A DNA stretch of 64,000 bases from Gordonia prachuapensis (GCF_036350515.1 NZ_JAZDUE010000007.1:124001-188000); one strand, 5' to 3'. Counted from the first letter of the stretch, positions 43,519-52,355 are shown. Numbers and translations are program-made. The notes: generated by a model not told the origin, from the sequence alone.

Positions 43519-43853
43519 CGTTGTGCGAGCTTGCGAGCCCATCGCGTATCGAAACCTGGTGTGCCGGATCTCGATACGCCCTTCGCTAGCGCTTCGGGCT
43601 ACTCGATCATCGGAGGGGGATCTCGATACGCCCTCCGCTAGCGCTCCGGGCTACTCGATCAGCGGAGGAGAGGTCTCGATCAAGGCCTTGCTGGTTGAGT
43701 AGCGTTGTGTGAGCTTGCGAGCCCATCGCGTATCGAAACCTGGTGTGCCGGATCTCGATACGCCCTTCGCTAGCGCTCCGGGCTACTCGATCAGCGAAGG
43801 GAGATCTCGATACGCCCTCCGCTAGCGCTTCGGGCTACTCGATCAGCGGAGGG
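43503..43853. repeat. Tandemly duplicated palindromic repeat between cysQ and eccA
   Basis: Two direct copies, about 43503-43672 and 43687-43853, are offset by 184 bases and nearly identical. Each copy begins TGCTGGTTGAGTAGCG and then contains two modules of the form CTCGATACGCCCT-YCGCTAGCG-CTYCGGGCTACTCGATCA, at about 43570, 43621, 43752 and 43805. The left part (GAGTAGC...GCGTATCGA) is a partial inverted copy of the module, so large hairpins can form. This fills the 338 bases between the convergent genes; I see no gene in it. Similar degenerate modules occur at 55265. Confidence 0.85.
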
Positions 43854-43856
43854 TGA

Positions 43857-45638
43857 TCAGGGTGAGCGCTGAAGTCCGGCAAGGACATTGCGGAGGGCGG
43901 TGCGGACGTCGTCGACCTCGATACGCATCAGTTCGTCCTCGGAGAGCGCCGCGAGATCAGGAGACGTCGACAGTCGATACTCGCGTTCCTCCTCTGCTGC
44001 CTCGACGATGTTGCGGATGAACCGTCCGTTGCCTGCGACGTCGCTCGCTCTCCGGAGACCCGAGGGTCCTTCGCGCACATCGTGATACAGCGGCGTGCAG
44101 GCCTGCTCGAGCATCGAGACGGATTCCGGCGTGAGCAATGAGTCACGCCTACGCGCGATGAAGTCGCCGATCCGCGCGAGTTCGTCAGGGGTGTAGGACT
44201 CGAAGCGGACCCGCCGGGCGAACCGGGACGCGAGACCCTCGTTGGAGGACAGCAACCGGTCGATCTCGGCGTCGTAGCCCGCGATGATCACCACGAGGCG
44301 ATCCCGGTCGTCTTCCATGCGGGCCAGCAGGGTGTCGACGGCTTCCTTGCCGAACGCGTCGCCGCCGGAGAGTCCTTGCTGGATGAGTGTGTAGGCCTCG
44401 TCGATGAACAGCACGCCGTCCATGGCTGAATCGATCACGGCCGATGTCTTGGGAGCGGTGGAGCCGAGGTGTTCACCCACCAGGTCACGGCGCGTCGCCT
44501 CGATCACCTTGTCGGTCTTGATGAATCCGAGTCCGCAGTAGATCTTGGCGACGATCCGCGCGACGGTCGTCTTGCCGGTTCCGGGCGGACCGGTGAAGGC
44601 CAGGTGCAGGCTGCGGGCCGCAGTGTTCAGACCGCGATCGGCGCGCACCTTCGCCAACGTTGCGGCCGACTGGAGTTTCGCCACCTGCTCCTTCACCGAC
44701 TCGAGGCCGATCTGGTCGGAGAGTTCGCGCTGTGCCTCGCTGACCATCTCTGTCATCTCGGGGTGTTCGACCGCGTCCGAGACCAGGGATTCGGCCGGGT
44801 CGTCGACGGACTTGGGGTCCCACGGATCGCGACGTTCGGCGATCTGGTCCGGCGAGGTGATGATCAATCGGAAGTTGAGCGACTTCAACGCCTGACCGGC
44901 CGGAGAGTTCGGATCACGGGCGTAGGCCTGCTCGAACATCGTGCGCGCCTTGTCCTCATGTCCTTGCTCGCGCAGGGCCATGCCATGCGTGAACATCGCT
45001 CGTGTGGCGAGCGCCGGGATCGGTCCGTCGATCACGTTCTGCAACCGCCGGATGCCCTCTCCGAACATGCCCATCTGCACGCACGCCGTGCCGACCATCT
45101 CGTCGGCCGCAGCCTGGAGAAACGTGTCGTTCCACCGGTCCGACCGTCGGAGCGCGGTCAACACGTCGGGCCACCTCTGTGTCGACACGTAGAGGAACGC
45201 CTGGACGAACTCGACGATCGAGGTCCGGTGTGCCGCCGGGATCTCGTCGAGAACGTCCTGTGCGCCGGCGTAGTCCTGGCCGCGGGTCAACGACGCCGCG
45301 TAGGCGGCCGCCGCCTCGGTCGCATCGGTCATCGGGTAGTTGATGTGTGCGACGGTCCAGCGACCGGACAAGGTCCGCGGCGGCAACCCGAGACGCCGCT
45401 GCTCATGCCCGATACCGGACCGGTTCCGGTAGAGCGCGAGCAACACCTCGTCGGTCTCCTCGCCGCACACCAGTCGGCCGAGCCATGCGTCTGCCATCGA
45501 CGGGTCCCATTCGCTGGCGCGGGTGAAGGCCTTGGTCGCCTGTTGAGGATTGTTGATCGGCTCCTGGCCTTCGACGGCGATGCCCAACGACAACACCCCG
45601 AGCTCGAACAACTGCCTCGCTTTGCGGACGTCAGCCAT
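43857..45638 (-). CDS. eccA: Type VII secretion AAA+ ATPase, EccA family (orphan)
   Basis: A 593-residue cytosolic ATPase. The N-terminal half (about 1-260) is a TPR-like helical domain. The C-terminal half is a CbxX/CfqX-type AAA+ domain with Walker A GPPGTGKT (350-357), Walker B GVLFIDEA (408-415) and the sensor/arginine region NEGLASRFARRVRF. EccA works with ESX secretion systems on substrates carrying the secretion signal. No EccB-E, MycP, Esx, PE or PPE gene is in the window, so this copy is apart from a secretion locus. Its stop abuts the duplicated repeat. Confidence 0.88.
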   Translation of the reverse strand: MADVRKARQLFELGVLSLGIAVEGQEPINNPQQATKAFTRASEWDPSMADAWLGRLVCGEETDEVLLALYRNRSGIGHEQRRLGLPPRTLSGRWTVAHINYPMTDATEAAAAYAASLTRGQDYAGAQDVLDEIPAAHRTSIVEFVQAFLYVSTQRWPDVLTALRRSDRWNDTFLQAAADEMVGTACVQMGMFGEGIRRLQNVIDGPIPALATRAMFTHGMALREQGHEDKARTMFEQAYARDPNSPAGQALKSLNFRLIITSPDQIAERRDPWDPKSVDDPAESLVSDAVEHPEMTEMVSEAQRELSDQIGLESVKEQVAKLQSAATLAKVRADRGLNTAARSLHLAFTGPPGTGKTTVARIVAKIYCGLGFIKTDKVIEATRRDLVGEHLGSTAPKTSAVIDSAMDGVLFIDEAYTLIQQGLSGGDAFGKEAVDTLLARMEDDRDRLVVIIAGYDAEIDRLLSSNEGLASRFARRVRFESYTPDELARIGDFIARRRDSLLTPESVSMLEQACTPLYHDVREGPSGLRRASDVAGNGRFIRNIVEAAEEEREYRLSTSPDLAALSEDELMRIEVDDVRTALRNVLAGLQRSP

Positions 45639-45768
45639 CGGGTCCCCCAGTCCGTGCTTTCCTGCATGGCCTCCGTGTAGGTCCGTGGTGTGCGACCTGC
45701 CGGTGTCAGGTGATCAGCGTAGCGGTGCGCCCGGTCACGCCCGCACGCGCCCGCATCGGCGACTGACA

Positions 45769-45774
45769 TACACT
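45769..45774 (+). promoter_or_regulatory. Candidate -10 element of a leaderless purL transcript
   Basis: TACACT ends 7 bases before the GTG of purL at 45782, and no purine-rich ribosome site lies between. Transcription would then start at or next to the GTG, giving a leaderless mRNA of the kind common in mycolata. Confidence 0.45.
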
Positions 45775-45781
45775 CGTCAGA

Positions 45782-48070
45782 GTGAGTGCGCAGGTGGATA
45801 CCGTTTCAGCCGCTGCCGGCAGCCCCGACCAACCGCAACCGTTCCGTGAGCTCGGACTCAAGGAGGACGAGTACGCGCGGATCAAGGAGATCCTCGGTCG
45901 TCGTCCGACCGACGCCGAACTCGCGATGTACTCGGTGATGTGGTCTGAACACTGCAGCTACAAGTCGTCGAAGGTGCATCTGCGCTACTTCGGTGAGACC
46001 ACCACCGACGAGATGCGCGCGAGCATGCTCGCCGGCATCGGCGAGAACGCCGGTGTCGTCGACATCGGCGACGGCTGGGCCGTCACTTTCAAGGTCGAAT
46101 CGCACAATCATCCCAGCTACGTCGAGCCCTACCAGGGTGCGGCCACCGGCGTCGGCGGCATCGTCCGCGACATCATGGCGATGGGAGCCCGTCCGATCGC
46201 GGTGATGGACCAATTGCGCTTCGGGCCGGCCGATGCTCCCGACACCCGCCGGGTCGTCGACGGCGTGGTTCGTGGCGTCGGCGGCTACGGCAACTCCCTG
46301 GGCCTGCCCAACGTCGGCGGCGAGACCGTCTTCGACGCCAGCTACGCCGGAAACCCTCTGGTCAACGCCCTGTGCGCGGGGGTGCTGCGCACCGAGGACC
46401 TGCACCTGGCGTTCGCGTCGGGTGCGGGCAACAAGATCATCCTGTTCGGTGCGCGCACCGGGCTCGACGGCATCGGCGGCGTGTCGGTGCTGGCGTCGGA
46501 GACCTTCGATGACGACGGGGAGACATCGGGTCCGAATCGCAAGAAGCTGCCGAGCGTGCAGGTCGGTGACCCGTTCACCGAGAAGGTGCTCATCGAGTGC
46601 TGCCTCGAGCTCTATCACGCAGGCCTCGTCGTCGGCATCCAGGATCTCGGTGGTGCCGGACTGTCGTGCGCCACCTCTGAGCTGGCCGCCGCGGGCGACG
46701 GCGGCATGCACATCGACCTGGAGAAGGTGCCGATGCGCGCCGAGGGCATGACCCCGGCCGAGGTGCTCTCGAGCGAATCACAGGAGCGCATGTGCGCGGT
46801 GGTGACGCCGGAGAACGTCGACGCGTTCCTGGCAGTGTGCAAGAAATGGGATGTGCTGGCGACCGTGATCGGAGAGGTCACCGACGGAGAGCGCCTGGTC
46901 ATCACCTGGGACGGCGAGACCGTCGTCGACGTGCCGCCACGCACCGTTGCCCACGAGGGCCCCGTCTACGAGCGCCCGGTCGCCCGTCCGGACTGGCAAG
47001 ACGGTGTCATCGGGTCGACCACCGCTTCCTTGAATCGGCCCGCGACGGCTGACGAACTGCGCGCGACCGCGCTCGCGCTGCTCGCGTCGCCCGCCCTGTG
47101 CAGCCGCAAGTTCATCACCGAGCAGTACGACCGCTACGTGCGGGGGAACACCGTGCTCGCCGAGCACGCCGACTCCGGCATGGTCCGGATCGACGAGGCG
47201 TCCGGCCGGGGCATCGCGTTGGCCACCGACGCATCCGGTCGCTACACCTATCTCGATCCCTATCGGGGGGCGCAGCTCGCGCTCGCCGAGGCGTACCGCA
47301 ACGTCGCGGTGTCGGGCGCGTCGCCCAAGGCCGTCACCAACTGCCTCAACTTCGGGTCACCCGAGGACCCGGCCGTGATGTGGCAGTTCCAGCAGGCGGT
47401 GCGCGGCCTCGCCGACGGATGCGCCGAACTCGGCATCCCGGTGACCGGCGGCAACGTCAGCTTCTACAACCAGACCGGATCGACCGCGATCCTGCCGACA
47501 CCGGTCGTCGGTGTGCTCGGCATCATCGACGACGTCCACCGTCGGGTGCCGACGGGATTCGGCACGGAGCCGGGGGAGACGTTGATCTTGCTCGGCGAGA
47601 CCCGCGACGAGTTCGACGGTTCCATCTGGTCGCAGGTCGCCCATGATCACCTCGGTGGCGTGCCGCCGCAGGTCGACCTCGCCCATGAGCGGCTGCTCGC
47701 CGAGATCATGGTCGCCGCGTCGCGCGACGGACTGGTCTCGGCCGCCCACGACCTGTCCGAGGGCGGTCTGTTCCAGGCAGTCGTCGAATCGGCGCTGGCC
47801 GGTGAAACCGGTTGCCGCATCCTGCTTCCCGAGGGCGCAGACCCGTTCGTGTGGCTGTTCTCCGAGTCCGCCGGACGTGCTGTCGTGGCCGTGCCGCGCA
47901 CCGAGGAATCACGGTTCAGCTCGATGCTCGACGCGCGTCGGATGCCGTGGACGCGGATCGGCGTGGTGGATCAGGGCAGTGACTCGGTGACGGTGCAGGA
48001 TCAGTTCGACGTGACTCTCGCCGAGCTTCGCGCCACGCACGAGGGCACGCTGCCGAAACTGTTCGGCTGA
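45782..48070 (+). CDS. purL: Phosphoribosylformylglycinamidine synthase subunit PurL
   Basis: A 762-residue FGAM synthase catalytic subunit of the PurLQS type, which acts in de novo purine synthesis with PurQ and PurS (not in the window). Recognisable stretches are YSVMWSEHCSYKSS near the start with the catalytic His, VGGIVRDIMAMGARPIA, and the glycine-rich ATP loop GGNVSFYNQTG. It starts at GTG 45782 with no ribosome site. Its 3' end faces a strong hairpin array at 48074-48142. The order with purF and purM matches the mycobacterial locus. Confidence 0.96.
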   Translation: MSAQVDTVSAAAGSPDQPQPFRELGLKEDEYARIKEILGRRPTDAELAMYSVMWSEHCSYKSSKVHLRYFGETTTDEMRASMLAGIGENAGVVDIGDGWAVTFKVESHNHPSYVEPYQGAATGVGGIVRDIMAMGARPIAVMDQLRFGPADAPDTRRVVDGVVRGVGGYGNSLGLPNVGGETVFDASYAGNPLVNALCAGVLRTEDLHLAFASGAGNKIILFGARTGLDGIGGVSVLASETFDDDGETSGPNRKKLPSVQVGDPFTEKVLIECCLELYHAGLVVGIQDLGGAGLSCATSELAAAGDGGMHIDLEKVPMRAEGMTPAEVLSSESQERMCAVVTPENVDAFLAVCKKWDVLATVIGEVTDGERLVITWDGETVVDVPPRTVAHEGPVYERPVARPDWQDGVIGSTTASLNRPATADELRATALALLASPALCSRKFITEQYDRYVRGNTVLAEHADSGMVRIDEASGRGIALATDASGRYTYLDPYRGAQLALAEAYRNVAVSGASPKAVTNCLNFGSPEDPAVMWQFQQAVRGLADGCAELGIPVTGGNVSFYNQTGSTAILPTPVVGVLGIIDDVHRRVPTGFGTEPGETLILLGETRDEFDGSIWSQVAHDHLGGVPPQVDLAHERLLAEIMVAASRDGLVSAAHDLSEGGLFQAVVESALAGETGCRILLPEGADPFVWLFSESAGRAVVAVPRTEESRFSSMLDARRMPWTRIGVVDQGSDSVTVQDQFDVTLAELRATHEGTLPKLFG

Positions 48071-48073
48071 CAC

Positions 48074-48142
48074 TTCTGGCCGCAGTTGCAGGTTCCGGCT
48101 TGGGGCGGGAACTGCGGCCAGAGTCCGGAACTGCGGCCAGAA
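48074..48142. terminator. Bidirectional hairpin array with two alternative 3' arms
   Basis: TTCTGGCCGCAGTT (48074-48087) can pair perfectly with AACTGCGGCCAGA (48110-48122) or with AACTGCGGCCAGAA (48129-48142), the last two being direct copies. It lies 4 bases after purL and 4 bases before the stop of the convergent GDPD gene, so it can terminate both. Confidence 0.7.
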
Positions 48143-48146
48143 CCAG

Positions 48147-49004
48147 TCACAACGCGGCGACGAGCCCCTCGGCATCGTCAGTGGTGATCTGATCGACCCG
48201 TAGCTCGGTGAGGCGGCGGGCCTGCCGGATCGAGTCCGCGTCGATGCCGGAGATCGTGTACGCGTCCACCATCCGGTCGTGGGCGTGGAACGCGCCGACC
48301 ATGTCGAATCCGCGGCGGTCCGCCTCGAGGATCAGGCGACGCTCCAGATAGACCATCTCGGCGTGCGGCGATGCGGTGATCGCGCGGCGGACGAACCCGT
48401 CGAAATCCTCCGACCGCAGTACCCGGCGAAGGGCGCCCTGATGGCAGGGGTCGTAGCCGATCCGGATGCCGGGTACAGCATCGGTCAACGTCCGAACGGC
48501 TTCGGCGTCCCCGCACGAGAGGATCGAACTCGATGCCATCGGTGCGACCGCGTCGGCAAAATTGCGCACCGTCACGGCGTCGAGGGCGATGGCGTCCTGT
48601 TTGAAGTCCAGCTGGAGCAAGGCATCGGGGTGGATGTCGTGCTCCGCGAGTAGTTCGGGGAGATCGTCGAGCAGGAGGACCGGTTCGTCCAGCGGGGCGC
48701 CGTCGTTGTCGCGGATACGCAGGGCGCGCAGTTGCTCGGCCGTTGCTGTGGAGACCCGGCCGCGACCGGTGGTGGCGTGCCCGAGGTCGAGATCGTGCAG
48801 GACGGCGAATCCGTGTTCGCCGTGGACCACCAGGTCGATCTCGACGCTGGCCCCTACAGTCATGCCCTCGACGATGCGATTCGACGTGAACGGCGGGTCG
48901 TCGGGCCGCCGCCGCGCGCGATGCCATTTGATCGAGGTCCTGTGACCCTCGTGGATCACCTCGACCGGTGGCAGCGTGAAAGCCGTAGACGGATCGGTCT
49001 GCAT
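48147..49004 (-). CDS. Glycerophosphodiester phosphodiesterase family protein
   Basis: A 285-residue GDPD-type TIM-barrel protein. The metal-binding pattern ASVEIDLVVHGEHG followed by VLHDLDLGHATTGRG is present, and the C-terminal strand DQITTDDAEGLV is typical. The N-terminal HRG motif is altered: WHRAR is the nearest match, so activity or specificity may differ. No signal peptide is seen, so it is probably cytosolic. The start ATG 49004 has a weak ribosome site. It would release glycerol-3-phosphate from lipid head groups. Confidence 0.78.
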   Translation of the reverse strand: MQTDPSTAFTLPPVEVIHEGHRTSIKWHRARRRPDDPPFTSNRIVEGMTVGASVEIDLVVHGEHGFAVLHDLDLGHATTGRGRVSTATAEQLRALRIRDNDGAPLDEPVLLLDDLPELLAEHDIHPDALLQLDFKQDAIALDAVTVRNFADAVAPMASSSILSCGDAEAVRTLTDAVPGIRIGYDPCHQGALRRVLRSEDFDGFVRRAITASPHAEMVYLERRLILEADRRGFDMVGAFHAHDRMVDAYTISGIDADSIRQARRLTELRVDQITTDDAEGLVAAL

Positions 49005-49108
49005 CGACGTGACGCTACGCCGGGTGAATGAACGGGAGGCGTCGTTGCGGTTCAGATTCGGGCGGTGCATCGGGTGCCGGCGTCTGCATGAAACTCCACC
49101 CCCAGAAC

Positions 49109-49122
49109 TGCAACATGTTCTA
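49109..49122. promoter_or_regulatory. KstR-type operator before the dehydrogenase at 49133
   Basis: TGCAACATGTTCTA matches TNNAACNNGTTNNA at every fixed position and ends 10 bases before the ATG, a position that would block transcription start. Confidence 0.7.
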
Positions 49123-49132
49123 ATTTGGGCAC

Positions 49133-50230
49133 ATGACACTTCGTGTGGTCGAGTGGTCGACCGGAACCGTCGGGAAGCATGCCATCGCGGGAATCGATGC
49201 CCGCCCGGACCTGGAGCTCGTCGGGGTATGGGTGTCCGATCCGGCGAAGGTCGGGCGCGACGCCGGTGAGCTGGCCGGACTCGGCCGAGAACTGGGCGTG
49301 ACGGCGACGAACGATCGCGATGCGCTCCTCGCGCTGAATCCGGACTGCATCGTGCACACGGCGATGACCGATGATCGGATCTTCGAAGCGATCGACGACC
49401 TGATCGCCTTCGTCGAGGCCGGGATCAACGTCGTGTCCAGCGGCCCTGTCCTGTTGCAGTTCCCGCAGGGCATCCTCGACCGGGACCTGATCGAGCGGAT
49501 CGAGGCGGCCGGCCGTACCGGCAATGCCAGCCTGCACGTGAACGGGATCGACCCCGGATTCGCCAATGACGTGCTGCCGCTGGCCATGACGAGCCTGTCG
49601 CAGAGGATCGACGAAGTCCGCTGTCTCGAGATCGCCGACTACTCCACCTACTACCAGCCGGTGGTGATGAAGACGATCTTCGGTTTCGGCCAGTCGATGG
49701 ACGAGACGCCGATGCTGTTGCATCCGGGGGTGCTCTCGATGGGGTGGGGCAGCGTGGTCCGCCAGGTCGCCGCAGGCCTGGGGCTGACCCTCGACGATCC
49801 GCTGGTGGAACGCTTCGATCGTGTTCCGGCAGAACGCGATTACTCCACGGTCTCGGTCGAGATCCCCCAGGGAAGCATGGCCGCCTTGCACTTCGAGGTG
49901 GTCGGTCAGGTCGACGGCGTCGACCGGGTGGTGCTCGAGCACTACACCCGCACCCACCCCGACCAATGCCCTGACTGGCCGACGCCGAACGAGGGGGACG
50001 GCTGCTACCGGATTCTGGTCTCCGGCGAACCGGAGATGAAGGTCGAGTTCACCCACCACGGCGAGAACGGCGACCACAACGTGTCCGGCATGATCGTCAC
50101 CGCGATGCGGTTGGTCAATTCCGTTGCCGCCGTTGTGGATGCGAAACCCGGACTGGTGACGGCGCTGGATCTGCCGCCGGTGAGTGGGCGGGGGCTTGTG
50201 GCGGGGGCGTCGGGTAGCCCTGCCCTCTAG
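49133..50230 (+). CDS. NAD(P)-dependent oxidoreductase, dihydrodipicolinate reductase-like
   Basis: A 365-residue protein with an N-terminal Rossmann fold (VVEWSTGTVGKHAIAGID; the GxxG nucleotide loop is at about residues 10-14) and a C-terminal domain like those of 2,4-diaminopentanoate dehydrogenases. It is not the lysine-pathway DapB, which is much shorter. No substrate is known for this actinobacterial family. A perfect KstR-type box just upstream puts it in a steroid regulon, so a steroid or CoA-ester substrate is the best inference. Its stop overlaps that of the convergent gene on CTAG. Confidence 0.82.
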   Translation: MTLRVVEWSTGTVGKHAIAGIDARPDLELVGVWVSDPAKVGRDAGELAGLGRELGVTATNDRDALLALNPDCIVHTAMTDDRIFEAIDDLIAFVEAGINVVSSGPVLLQFPQGILDRDLIERIEAAGRTGNASLHVNGIDPGFANDVLPLAMTSLSQRIDEVRCLEIADYSTYYQPVVMKTIFGFGQSMDETPMLLHPGVLSMGWGSVVRQVAAGLGLTLDDPLVERFDRVPAERDYSTVSVEIPQGSMAALHFEVVGQVDGVDRVVLEHYTRTHPDQCPDWPTPNEGDGCYRILVSGEPEMKVEFTHHGENGDHNVSGMIVTAMRLVNSVAAVVDAKPGLVTALDLPPVSGRGLVAGASGSPAL

Positions 50231-51735
50231 AGCGACCAGGTGTGTACCGGTTCCCCTTCGTGCATGAGGGTGACGTAGTCACGCAACATCCCGCACAACG
50301 CCTGTTCCCGGGTCTCGCCGGCGTCCTCGCGGGCGACCACGGCCTTGCGTTGCCAGACCGATCCGGTCTGGTGGGTGATGCACCGGCCTTCGATCACCGA
50401 CAGGTACCGGGCACGGGCTTTGCCCGACACCCCGTAGGCCCGCAGACCCACGTCGGCGAGGTCGAGCAATCGGCGCAGGGTCAGTTCGTCGGGTCGCACC
50501 CAGCCGACGTTCGGCCAGTACAGTTGCGCCTCCAGACCGGCACGCGCACCGGACTGCAGGTTCTCGGCGGCCGCGTTGAACGACATCTGCGACCAGAGCG
50601 GGCGATCGGATTCGACGAGCCCGCGGACCACTCCGTAGTAGAAGGCCGCGTTCGACATCGTGTCGACGACTGTCGGTCCCGCAGGCAGCACCCGGTTCTC
50701 GACGCGCAGGTGGGCCCGCCCGCCGACGACGTCGTAGACCGGGCGGTTCCAGCGGTACACGGTGCCGTTGTGCAGCCGGAGCTCGTCGAGCGCCGGGATC
50801 CGGCCGTCGTCGAGCTCGTCGATCGGGTCGGTGTCGCTGGCGACCGGCAACAGCGCGGGAAAGTAGCGGGTGTTCTCCTCGAACAGATCGAAGATCGTGT
50901 TGATCCACCGTTCGCCGAACCAGACCCGGGGTCGCACGCCCTGGTTCTTCAATTCGAGCGGGCGCGTATCGGTGGCCTGCTCGAACACCGGGATTCGGCT
51001 CTCGTGCCAGAGCGCGGTCCCCGCCAGGAACGGGGAATTGCCGGCCAGCGCCACTTGCACGCCGGCGATACTCTGCGCGGCATTCCAGTACGCCGCGAAG
51101 TCCTCCGGGGCGACGCGAAGATGCAGTTGCAATGACGTGCACGCGGCCTCCGGCAGGATCGAATCCGTGGTGGTGTGCAGCCGTTCGGTCGGATGTTGCT
51201 CGCCCAGCGGGATGCCGCTGATGTCGATCTCGATGTCCTCGCCTCGTGCAGCGAAGATCTGCCTGTTCAGCAGGTCGTAGCGGGGGTTCGCCGAAATCCA
51301 CTGATGGGCGAAGTGCTCGTGGGTGAGGGTGGGCAGCATCCCGATCATCACCAGGTGGTTGTCGGTGCGCGACGCGCGGTCCTCGGCGCGGTTCAGCGAC
51401 GTGCGCAACGCCTGCTCGAGGGAGATCGTGTCGTCGGTGACGAACGGCCGTGGCGATACGTTGATCTCGATGTTGAACTGCCCGAGTTCGGTCTGGTAGT
51501 CGGGATCGGCGATGGCGTCGAGCACCGTCGCGTTGGCCATTGCCGGGTTCATCTCGTCGTCGACGAGATTGAGTTCGACCTCCATCCCCAGCAGCGGTTC
51601 GGGTGGCTCACCCTGATCGGTGAACAGGCCGTCGGCGAGCATCCGGGCGATGGCCTCGGTACCCCGGCTGACCTGCCGACGGAACTGCACGCGGTCGGCG
51701 CCGGTGAACTCCCGTTTGGCCACGTCGGTTCCCAT
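50227..51735 (-). CDS. Glutamate-cysteine ligase-like (GCS2 family) protein
   Basis: A 502-residue carboxylate-amine ligase. The segment LLGMEVELNLVD and the strand FNIEINVSPRPF form the substrate and metal site of the GCS2 family; LHLRVAPEDFAAYWNAAQ and LAGNSPFLAG follow. Mycolata make mycothiol rather than glutathione, so gamma-glutamylation of another amine, or an ergothioneine-related step, are alternatives to gamma-glutamylcysteine synthesis. It is divergent from the gene at 51752 with essentially no gap, and tail-to-tail with the dehydrogenase on a shared CTAG. Confidence 0.78.
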   Translation of the reverse strand: MGTDVAKREFTGADRVQFRRQVSRGTEAIARMLADGLFTDQGEPPEPLLGMEVELNLVDDEMNPAMANATVLDAIADPDYQTELGQFNIEINVSPRPFVTDDTISLEQALRTSLNRAEDRASRTDNHLVMIGMLPTLTHEHFAHQWISANPRYDLLNRQIFAARGEDIEIDISGIPLGEQHPTERLHTTTDSILPEAACTSLQLHLRVAPEDFAAYWNAAQSIAGVQVALAGNSPFLAGTALWHESRIPVFEQATDTRPLELKNQGVRPRVWFGERWINTIFDLFEENTRYFPALLPVASDTDPIDELDDGRIPALDELRLHNGTVYRWNRPVYDVVGGRAHLRVENRVLPAGPTVVDTMSNAAFYYGVVRGLVESDRPLWSQMSFNAAAENLQSGARAGLEAQLYWPNVGWVRPDELTLRRLLDLADVGLRAYGVSGKARARYLSVIEGRCITHQTGSVWQRKAVVAREDAGETREQALCGMLRDYVTLMHEGEPVHTWSL

Positions 51736-51751
51736 GGATCAATGGTGCATG

Positions 51752-52165
51752 ATGGTCGGCGTGGCAGCGCGCAAACCGATCGATCCGGTCGAGGTGCGCG
51801 CCGCGGTGATGGCGGTGGCGCCATGGCTGCTCGACGACTCGCGGCCCGAACCGTCACGCGCCGACCTCGCCGCCGCCGTGCGGCTCACCGCCCGGAGTCT
51901 CGCCCAACTCGCCCCCGGCAACTCCGTGGAGGTACGGGTGCCGCCGTTCGTGGCGGTGCAGTGCATCGAGGGACCCCGGCACACCCGTGGCACACCGCCC
52001 AACGTGATCGAGACCGTTCCGCGCGTGTGGTTGCTTCTCGCGACAGGGCTCCAGGATCTCGACGACGCGGTCACGGGCGGGCGGGTCAGTGCATCAGGAC
52101 ACCGGGCACCGGCGATCGCCGACCTGCTGCCGATCGTCCCGCTCGACCGCGGCACCCCGGCATGA
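51752..52165 (+). CDS. Conserved sterol-carrier-like protein upstream of purF (Rv0807-like by position)
   Basis: A 137-residue protein whose body (RKPIDPVEVRAAVMAVAPWL, then VEVRVPPFVAVQCIEGPRHT and RVWLLLATG) resembles the sterol-carrier-type protein found beside purF in mycobacteria. Its start is ambiguous: ATG 51734 would overlap the divergent gene's start codon on CATG, and ATG 51749, ATG 51752 and GTG 51761 are nearby. I use 51752. No membrane segment. The role is unknown; the link to purF is conserved synteny rather than evidence for purine metabolism. Confidence 0.7.
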   Translation: MVGVAARKPIDPVEVRAAVMAVAPWLLDDSRPEPSRADLAAAVRLTARSLAQLAPGNSVEVRVPPFVAVQCIEGPRHTRGTPPNVIETVPRVWLLLATGLQDLDDAVTGGRVSASGHRAPAIADLLPIVPLDRGTPA

Positions 52166-52355
52166 CACCACGGCGCAGGATGTGGCAGTGCGATGCCTCA
52201 CACCTCGGAATATCCCGACCCGGCGCACCGCTGCATGATTCGCAATCGCCGGCTACCGACCGGTAAACTGCAGGTATCTCCCAACCGTCGATGTCTCAGC
52301 CCGTCAACGTGTTGCCATGTCGTGAACCCGTACCGCACCAGGGAGCGCACCCCGC

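Noticed and set aside
43503..43853. Possible CRISPR array because of regularly recurring palindromic modules
   Set aside because: There are only four modules in two tandem copies, the sequence between modules is itself duplicated rather than unique, and no cas gene is near.
52303..52316. GTCAACGTGTTGCC before purF resembles a KstR box
   Set aside because: The AAC-NN-GTT core is present, but both outer T and A of TNNAACNNGTTNNA are wrong, and purF has no reason to be in a steroid regulon.
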